A stretch of DNA of 36,009 nt from IMG/VR virus record IMGVR_UViG_3300044858_000979, positions 1-36,009 of that record; one strand, written 5' to 3'. Each line of letters opens with the position of its first letter. Positions within the stretch are counted from its first letter, which is position 1. Made by a program: the position numbers and the translations under genes. The notes beneath the pieces were generated by a model, which was not told where the DNA came from, ran no database searches, and saw nothing but the letters and a program-made list of their open reading frames with translations. Origin of the DNA: a virus. This document shows, one piece after another, positions 32,422-36,009 of this stretch.

Positions 32422-32538
32422 TTAAGCCACCAGCAATAAGTATAAAAAAATTGAGAGTAAGACTACACCAACAAAGCAAATGCTTTCTATCCACGGTGTT
32501 AGGTTTGTCTTAGGTTTGTAATTTTTGTAATCAGTCAT
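32422..32538 (-). CDS. Membrane microprotein
   Basis: The ORF encodes 38 residues: a polar start (MTDYKNYKPKTNLTPWIES) and a final membrane span (about residues 20-38, ICFVGVVLLSIFLYLLLVA). GGAG lies about 7 nt before the ATG. It overlaps the gene upstream by 8 nt. A strong binding site and a clean span support a real early membrane protein. Confidence 0.5.
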   Translation of the reverse strand: MTDYKNYKPKTNLTPWIESICFVGVVLLSIFLYLLLVA

Positions 32539-32659
32539 CTTTATTCTCCTGTTCACGTTTCGCTAATTTAACTTCTAATTCTTCAAACTCTTTACGCATT
32601 GCTTGTATTTCTTTTATTATCTGCTCAAGTTTTGGGTCTTTTAGATCGTTAGTATGCAT
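32531..32659 (-). CDS. Coiled-coil microprotein
   Basis: The ORF encodes 42 residues, almost all one charged helix (KLEQIIKEIQAMRKEFEELE within it) that should form a coiled coil. GGGAGG lies about 6 nt before the ATG, the best binding site of this cluster. It overlaps the upstream gene by 11 nt and the downstream gene by 8 nt. Confidence 0.5.
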   Translation of the reverse strand: MHTNDLKDPKLEQIIKEIQAMRKEFEELEVKLAKREQENKDD

Positions 32660-32876
32660 TACGAGCCTCCCTTGTTTCACGGTCGCATTTAGCTTTGAAT
32701 AGGCAAACAGATGCTTCTATCTCAGCAATTCGTGTGTATACCTTCTCAACCATTTGGTATTGGTTAAGTAAGGCGCAAGCTAGTTTGTAGGAATTATAGG
32801 TAGAGTTGACAACTTTACCGTTTTCTAAGATATCCCACTTTTGTTTTGGGAATTTTGTAGATTTGATTGTGTACAT
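32649..32876 (-). CDS. Small early protein
   Basis: The ATG at 32876 (GGAG 6 nt upstream) gives 75 residues; a GTG at 32888 is less likely. The start is MYTIKSTKFPKQKWDILENG, and a helical half with two Cys follows. It is not recognised. It is preceded by the same 27-nt leader as the first gene of the block, so the two may be made in equal amounts. Confidence 0.6.
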   Translation of the reverse strand: MYTIKSTKFPKQKWDILENGKVVNSTYNSYKLACALLNQYQMVEKVYTRIAEIEASVCLFKAKCDRETREARNAY

Positions 32877-32900
32877 TTTTATCTCCACCGTTTCTATTAA
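32874..32900 (-). repeat. 27-nt leader repeat, downstream copy
   Basis: The 27 bases are identical to 33080-33106. They end, on the minus strand, with the ATG of the 75-aa gene and contain its ribosome binding site GTGGAG. Confidence 0.9.
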
Positions 32901-33082
32901 TATACTACTTCAACAAAAAAACATACTGGCTCGTCATCGCTGATATTTTTATTTTGCAATTCAGCATAACAATCAGCATCAAATCTAGTTTTAAATGTGC
33001 GAACTAAATCTGTTTCAGAACCATAAACACCGTTATTGCGTAACACGTTATATGTTGTAAAGCCATCGTTTGTTCTAGTCAT
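32897..33082 (-). CDS. First small protein of the leftward block
   Basis: The ATG at 33082 (MTRTNDGFTTYNVLRNNGVY) follows GGAG and gives 61 residues; a longer reading from 33145 would run through the promoter and operator and is rejected. The product has a strand/helix pattern with FKTRFDADCYAELQ in the middle. It is not recognised. It may be a distant relative of the next gene, with which it shares the 27-nt leader. Confidence 0.6.
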   Translation of the reverse strand: MTRTNDGFTTYNVLRNNGVYGSETDLVRTFKTRFDADCYAELQNKNISDDEPVCFFVEVVY

Positions 33083-33106
33083 TTTTATCTCCACCGTTTC
33101 TATTAA
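33080..33106 (-). repeat. 27-nt leader repeat, promoter-proximal copy
   Basis: The 27 bases are identical to 32874-32900 and cover the start codon and ribosome binding site of the first leftward gene. Confidence 0.9.
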
Positions 33107-33110
33107 GTTA

Positions 33111-33144
33111 ATCGCATAATTTGCTGCGATGTGTAATAATCGCA
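33111..33144. promoter_or_regulatory. Three-half-site operator in the divergent control region
   Basis: ATCGCA (33111-33116), TGCGAT (33125-33130) and ATCGCA (33139-33144) alternate in direction, with exactly 8 bases between each pair. Adjacent sites form two overlapping dyads of 20 bp with the centres 14 bp apart. The sites cover the -35 region of the rightward promoter and touch the -10 regions of both promoters. This is a strong candidate for binding by an early repressor or Cro-like protein, for example the 59-aa protein at 35603. Confidence 0.7.
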
Positions 33145-33150
33145 TATAAT
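33121..33150 (+). promoter_or_regulatory. Rightward early promoter
   Basis: TTGCTG (33121-33126) and a perfect TATAAT (33145-33150) are 18 bases apart. The promoter reads toward the VRR-NUC gene at 33195. The operator half-sites overlap it. Confidence 0.65.
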
Positions 33151-33164
33151 AAATACACGGTCAA
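33136..33164 (-). promoter_or_regulatory. Leftward early promoter
   Basis: On the minus strand TTGACC (complement of 33159-33164) and GATTAT (complement of 33136-33141) are 17 bases apart. It reads toward the gene at 33082 and overlaps the rightward promoter. The -10 box overlaps an operator half-site. Confidence 0.55.
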
Positions 33165-33194
33165 GTATTATTTCTACAAAAAGTGAAAATAATT

Positions 33195-33554
33195 ATGAAA
33201 ATATCAGAACATCAAGAACAGGTCATGTTAATTACTTGGTGGAGAATGCAATACAAGCAATACAAGTATCACTTATGGGCGATTCCTAACGGTGGGTCTA
33301 GGCACATAGTTACGGCAGTCAATTTGAAGGCAGAGGGAGTGCTTGCAGGAGTCAGCGATCTGTTCTTAATGATTCCTAAAGGTGAGTACCACGGAATGTT
33401 TATTGAGATGAAGGCAAAGTCTGGCAAAGTGTCAGATAGTCAAAAAGAGTTTATGGCAGCAGCTAGTTCAATGAACTACTTAGCTATTGTATGCTTTGGT
33501 TTTGATGAAGCTAAAGAAGCTATCACAAATTACTTGCAAGAAGGTAAAAGTTAG
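33195..33554 (+). CDS. VRR-NUC domain nuclease
   Basis: The ATG at 33195 gives 119 residues; a GTG at 33183 is possible. The product is a stand-alone VRR-NUC nuclease of the PD-(D/E)XK group: NGGSRH (about residues 32-37), GVLAGVSDLFL with D55, then FIEMK with E71 and K73, and SDSQ with Q83. Such phage proteins can cut Holliday-like or flapped DNA. It is the first gene of the rightward early block and is under the operator-bearing promoter. Confidence 0.88.
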   Translation: MKISEHQEQVMLITWWRMQYKQYKYHLWAIPNGGSRHIVTAVNLKAEGVLAGVSDLFLMIPKGEYHGMFIEMKAKSGKVSDSQKEFMAAASSMNYLAIVCFGFDEAKEAITNYLQEGKS

Positions 33555-33566
33555 TTTACATTATAG

Positions 33567-33589
33567 GTATTGGCTTGATAAACCAATAC
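33567..33589 (+). other. Hairpin after the VRR-NUC gene
   Basis: GTATTGG (33567-33573) and CCAATAC (33583-33589) form a perfect 7-bp stem with a 9-base loop, followed by ACAAAC and no T run. It may slow polymerase or stabilise the upstream mRNA. Confidence 0.5.
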
Positions 33590-33606
33590 TACAAACGGAG
33601 TATCAA

Positions 33607-33726
33607 ATGCAATTTAATTCTATTAGTTTTTATTCAATAGCGGAGTCGGTAACTACTTCGTTGGCTTCCGTGCGTGGTTTTTACTTGTTGGACTTATCAT
33701 CCAGCCCGCTACTGAATAGGAACTAA
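33607..33726 (+). pseudogene. Membrane microgene with likely frameshift
   Basis: The ATG at 33607 opens a 39-aa ORF (start MQFNSISFYS) whose second half is an unremarkable serine/leucine sequence. The -1 frame from about 33632 instead encodes SGVGNYFVGFRAWFLLVGLI then IQPATE and a stop at 33717-33719, a clear membrane-span peptide that has no start codon of its own. One extra T in the T5 run at 33627-33631 would join MQFNSISF to this frame as a 37-aa product. The gene is thus either frameshifted, read by slippage, or damaged by a sequencing error. Confidence 0.45.
33627..33722 (+). promoter_or_regulatory. Long helix covering the HNH binding site
   Basis: Bases 33627-33643 can pair with 33706-33722 in a 17-bp helix with one A-C mismatch and two G-U pairs. 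The right arm contains AGGA (33718-33721), the ribosome binding site of the HNH gene that starts at 33728. The 62 bases inside have only weak foldings. Pairing would limit HNH translation. Confidence 0.5.
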
Positions 33727-33727
33727 T

Positions 33728-34270
33728 ATGAAGCGAAAAAGCATATCTAAAAAATTAAGATTTGAAATTTTTAAGCGTGACCAGTTTGTATGTCAATACT
33801 GTGGCTCACACCCACCATCAGTAATTCTTCATGTTGACCATATTATTCCCGTTAAAGAAGGCGGTGAAAATGATATGGATAACTTAATTACGTCTTGTGC
33901 AACTTGTAACCTTGGTAAATCTGCAAATTTATTGACAAGTATTCCATTAAGTTTAAAAGAAAAATCTGAATTAGTTAAAGAGTCTGAAGCGCAAATAAAA
34001 GCCTATTCAAAAGTAATGCAAGACAAAAAAGATAGACTTGATTATGAAATGTGGAAAGTTGCAGCCACAATTGAAGGCGCAGATTATATTAAACAATATA
34101 ACAGAGCAGATTTAAAAACAATTGAGGTATTTTTACAAAGACTTGAGTTTAATGATGTTATTGATGCTGCAGAACTTGCATATAGCAGGTTTGTAAATGA
34201 CGATTACAGTAAATTCAAATACTTTTGCGGAATATGTTGGAATAGAATTAAAGGAGATAATCATGGCTAG
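33728..34270 (+). CDS. HNH endonuclease with C-terminal extension
   Basis: The first 65 residues of this 180-aa protein are a classical HNH nuclease: CQYC (22-25), HVDH (35-38), N52 and CATCN (57-61). The remaining part is helical and acidic/lysine-rich and may bind DNA or a partner. It sits between the VRR-NUC and replication genes; its stop overlaps the start of the replication gene by 8 nt. The binding site can be hidden in the upstream helix. It may be a homing nuclease, or a working early protein because its end is well coupled to the replication gene. Confidence 0.88.
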   Translation: MKRKSISKKLRFEIFKRDQFVCQYCGSHPPSVILHVDHIIPVKEGGENDMDNLITSCATCNLGKSANLLTSIPLSLKEKSELVKESEAQIKAYSKVMQDKKDRLDYEMWKVAATIEGADYIKQYNRADLKTIEVFLQRLEFNDVIDAAELAYSRFVNDDYSKFKYFCGICWNRIKGDNHG

Positions 34271-34958
34271 AGCAAGAAACATTAAGCCAGCATTTTTTCA
34301 GAATGAAGACTTAGCTGAGTTAAAACCAATTGAAAGATTAGCTTTTATAGCAATGTGGACTGTTGCTGATTATAGAGGTTGCATAGAGTATCGTGCTAAA
34401 CGCTTAAAAGTTCAATTATTACCTTACGACAATTGTGATATTGATACAATCGTTACAAATCTTGAGCAGTCACGATTTATCACGACTTATAATGTCAATG
34501 GACAGAACTACATCAAAATACTTAATTTTGAGAAACATCAGAACCCACATCCTAACGAGAAGAAAGCTGGTAGCACAATTCCTGATATTGGTGAAAGTAA
34601 TAGTAATATCAATGAGTTACAAATTATCGTGACAAATCACGACAAAGACGGAACTAATCGTGCTGATTCCCTTATCCCTATTACTGATTCCCCATTACCT
34701 ATAACAAACACAGAAGTACTTGAGGATTACTTTGAAGACTTCTGGTACAAGTACCCAAAGAAAGTAGGAAAAGAAGCTGCACGTAAAGCATGGAACAAAG
34801 CAAATCCAGACATCATTAAAGTTATTGATGCTATCAACTGGCAGCGAGAAACAAGACAATGGCAAGCAGAGGATGGCAAATACATTCCTAATCCTGCTAC
34901 TTACTTAAACCAAGGTCGCTGGATGGATGAAGCACCAGAACAAGCTGCACCATTCTAG
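34263..34958 (+). CDS. Replication initiator-like protein
   Basis: The ATG at 34263 follows AAAGGAG. The 231-aa product has a start conserved in phage replication proteins: ARNIKPAFFQNEDLAELKPI (residues 4-23), FIAMWTVADYRGCIEYRAKR (about 28-47) and QNYIKILNFEKHQNPHPNEK. This is a helix-turn-helix DNA-binding domain. A polar linker with two DS(L/P)(I/L)PIT units (about 134-147) is followed by a C-terminal domain: FWYKYPKKVGKEAARKAWNK and YIPNPATYLNQGRW. It is similar in role to lambda O or P22 gp18. The linker DNA has iteron-like repeats. Confidence 0.78.
   Translation: MARARNIKPAFFQNEDLAELKPIERLAFIAMWTVADYRGCIEYRAKRLKVQLLPYDNCDIDTIVTNLEQSRFITTYNVNGQNYIKILNFEKHQNPHPNEKKAGSTIPDIGESNSNINELQIIVTNHDKDGTNRADSLIPITDSPLPITNTEVLEDYFEDFWYKYPKKVGKEAARKAWNKANPDIIKVIDAINWQRETRQWQAEDGKYIPNPATYLNQGRWMDEAPEQAAPF
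34470..34704. other. Candidate replication origin in the initiator gene
   Basis: CTGATTCCC occurs at 34663-34671 and 34684-34692, with its start 21 bp apart. The full 21-bp units (34663-34683 and 34684-34704) agree at 16 positions. Upstream, TCACGA occurs at 34470, 34480 and 34637, and its complement TCGTGA at 34627 with a 4-base gap forms a palindrome (34627-34642). In lambda the origin iterons lie inside gene O, so the place is as expected. Confidence 0.4.
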
Positions 34959-34966
34959 GAGTTATC

Positions 34967-35395
34967 ATGATTGAAACTGACAAAAAAGCATTTAAAGATA
35001 TGGTCAATGCCGTGTTTACTATTTACGGCAAGCCTTTACCAGAGAAAGAGATGCTACGTATCTGGTGGCATAAGCTAGAGAGATTTGATTTTAATGTTGT
35101 TGGTCGTGCTTTTGATAAATGGACAGACACACCAAACAAGTTGCCACAACCTGCAGACATAGTTCAAATGTGTAAGCCAAGAGAGTCTGAGTATCATGCA
35201 TTGCCAGCTCCGGTTAGTTACGCAGAGAATAAAGAGAACGTGGATAAGTTAAATAAGTTTATTGCAGAAAAGTTGAAGCCTAAGAATGACTTTCATGCCT
35301 GGGCTAAACGCATATTAAAGACTCCGCAAAACTTTCCGGAGATGTCAGTAGAGGCTGCTCGTAAATTGCTAGGTGAAAACTATGAAGTGGCTTGA
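34967..35395 (+). CDS. Putative helicase loader-like protein
   Basis: The 142-aa helical protein follows the initiator-like gene by 8 nt. Its N-terminal half (FKDMVNAVFTIYGKPLPEKE, then WWHKLERFDFNVVGRAFDKW and LPQPADIVQM) resembles the phage loader/inhibitor type of helicase partner (G39P-like). A C-terminal helical part (ILKTPQNFPEMSVEAARKLL) follows. No helicase gene is present, so it would recruit the host DnaB. The family call is tentative. Confidence 0.55.
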   Translation: MIETDKKAFKDMVNAVFTIYGKPLPEKEMLRIWWHKLERFDFNVVGRAFDKWTDTPNKLPQPADIVQMCKPRESEYHALPAPVSYAENKENVDKLNKFIAEKLKPKNDFHAWAKRILKTPQNFPEMSVEAARKLLGENYEVA

Positions 35396-35543
35396 ACAAG
35401 ACAAATACCATATTAGTTCTGGATCGTGGACTATAGCCAAATATTTTTCACCTAATGGAGTTAAGTATGGTCTTAGCCATCGCAATAAAAACTTAGGCTA
35501 TTACGACACATTGGAAGCAGCCAAACGAAATGCTAAAGATTAG
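35382..35543 (+). CDS. Small protein, unknown
   Basis: The ORF encodes 53 residues (start MKWLEQDKYHISSGSWTIAK, ending YDTLEAAKRNAKD) and overlaps the loader-like gene by 14 nt. The pattern, a three-stranded sheet followed by a helix (GYYDTLEAAKRNA), is like small AP2 or single-sheet DNA-binding proteins. GGTGAAA lies before the ATG. Its stop is one base before the next promoter. Confidence 0.5.
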   Translation: MKWLEQDKYHISSGSWTIAKYFSPNGVKYGLSHRNKNLGYYDTLEAAKRNAKD

Positions 35544-35573
35544 TTGCATATTTTATACAGCGTGATATATAAT
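35544..35573 (+). promoter_or_regulatory. Promoter before the XRE-type regulator
   Basis: TTGCAT (35544-35549) and a perfect TATAAT (35568-35573) are 18 bases apart. It lies 30 nt before the regulator gene and would also drive ninB and the genes that follow across the junction. Confidence 0.6.
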
Positions 35574-35602
35574 AATTCTATCAACGACAGATAAGGTTAT
35601 AT

Positions 35603-35782
35603 ATGACACACACAGAGTTAAAAGAACTACGCAGCAAAACAGGTTTATCACAGAAAGAGTTTGGAACTAAGTTGTTTAAGACTAGGGATAGCATTGCCAA
35701 GTACGAGTCCGGCAAGTTTACGATCCCTGCTTACATGGACATTTTAGTAAAGGCTGTATTTAGTGACTATGATTTCATGTAA
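35603..35782 (+). CDS. XRE/Cro-like helix-turn-helix regulator
   Basis: The 59-aa protein is one helix-turn-helix domain: ELKELRSKTGLSQKEFGTKL (residues 5-24), then KTRDSIAKYESGKFTIP (26-42). The GLSQKEFG and the SIAKYESG segments are the classical XRE pattern. Its size is that of Cro. It has its own promoter. No larger cI-like repressor with a protease domain is found, so this protein is the best candidate to bind the operator at 33111-33144. AAGG lies before the ATG. The next gene overlaps its end by 20 nt. Confidence 0.8.
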   Translation: MTHTELKELRSKTGLSQKEFGTKLFKTRDSIAKYESGKFTIPAYMDILVKAVFSDYDFM

Positions 35783-35954
35783 TGAGTGGATTAAGCGTAT
35801 GAAGGCTGCTGGGTTCACCGGTAAGTTTCGTGCAACAGATGGTACTAGAGTTATAACTGGTGAAATAAAGAAAGACGAAATAGAAACGGTGAAAGTCACG
35901 ACTTCTACGGAGTCAAGACAAAAAATAAAGGATATGTTTAAAAATGGAAGTTAA
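35763..35954 (+). CDS. Small basic protein before ninB
   Basis: The GTG at 35763 has AAAGG 9 nt before it, better than the ATG at 35769, and gives 63 residues. The product (SCNEWIKRMKAAGFTGKFRA in the first half) is basic, with a helix then strands and a charged tail. It is not recognised. It overlaps the regulator by 20 nt and ninB by 11 nt, so it links the regulator to the nin-type cluster across the junction. Confidence 0.6.
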   Translation: MTMISCNEWIKRMKAAGFTGKFRATDGTRVITGEIKKDEIETVKVTTSTESRQKIKDMFKNGS

Positions 35955-36009
35955 GAATTTTAATATCAGCACAAGCAATTTGCCTTACTTATTTGAAAAG
36001 ATTAAGGCA
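35883..36009. repeat. Terminal repeat, right copy
   Basis: These 127 bases are identical to 1-127 and hold a second, partial copy of the ninB start (from 35944). One copy should be removed to give the unique circular genome. Confidence 0.95.

Noticed and set aside
33083-33145. N-terminal extension of the first leftward gene (start at 33145)
   Set aside because: It would run through the promoters and operator; the ATG at 33082 has a good GGAG box.
1-36009. CRISPR array, insertion sequence or attachment site
   Set aside because: No regularly spaced repeats of 20-40 bp, no transposase, no integrase and no tRNA fragment were seen.

Overview
The window is a complete tailed-phage genome assembled as a circle. 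Its first 127 bases recur exactly as its last 127 (1-127 = 35883-36009), so the unique length is 35,882 bp. The virion genes point to a podovirus-type phage: a P22-type portal, an SU10/DUF5309-type major capsid protein, an SU10-type adaptor, a nozzle-like protein, several ejection-type proteins and no tape measure, tail tube or sheath. AT-rich DNA, the NinB/YbcO-type genes and the GH24 lysozyme suggest a Gram-negative (beta- or gammaproteobacterial) host; the exact host cannot be read from the sequence. I found no integrase, DNA or RNA polymerase, tRNA or CRISPR.

The layout is two divergent transcription blocks that start in a control region at about 33083-33194 and meet at 27675-27678. The leftward block (33082 down to 27675) holds microproteins, a Rad52/ERF-like annealing protein, a YqaJ exonuclease, SSB, an HNH endonuclease, small membrane proteins and a metallophosphoesterase. 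The rightward block starts with a VRR-NUC nuclease, an HNH endonuclease, a replication initiator-like protein with candidate iterons, a loader-like protein and a small XRE-type regulator. It crosses the junction into NinB, a cytosine-methyltransferase-like protein with a 12-C tract, a YbcO-like protein, a DNA-binding-like protein and an orphan N4/N6 methyltransferase. A terminator at 3096-3122 closes this early part.

The late block follows: packaging (TerS, TerL, with an HNH gene between terL and portal), head (portal, scaffold, capsid, adaptor), two fibre-like genes, a repeat-built structural protein, nozzle-like protein, a T7 gp13-like protein, ejection-type proteins, two secreted proteins, holin and lysozyme. 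Its last gene encodes a 566-aa protein resembling domains of phage polyvalent proteins.

The most notable structures not explained by ordinary genes are a three-half-site operator across both divergent promoters; RNA foldings that could hide the ribosome binding sites of two HNH genes (a pseudoknot at 30347-30395 and a 17-bp helix at 33627-33722); a likely frameshifted membrane microgene inside the second folding; candidate 21-bp iterons in the replication gene; and a secreted protein with four cysteine-rich repeats whose gene overlaps both neighbours, by 50 and 143 nt.
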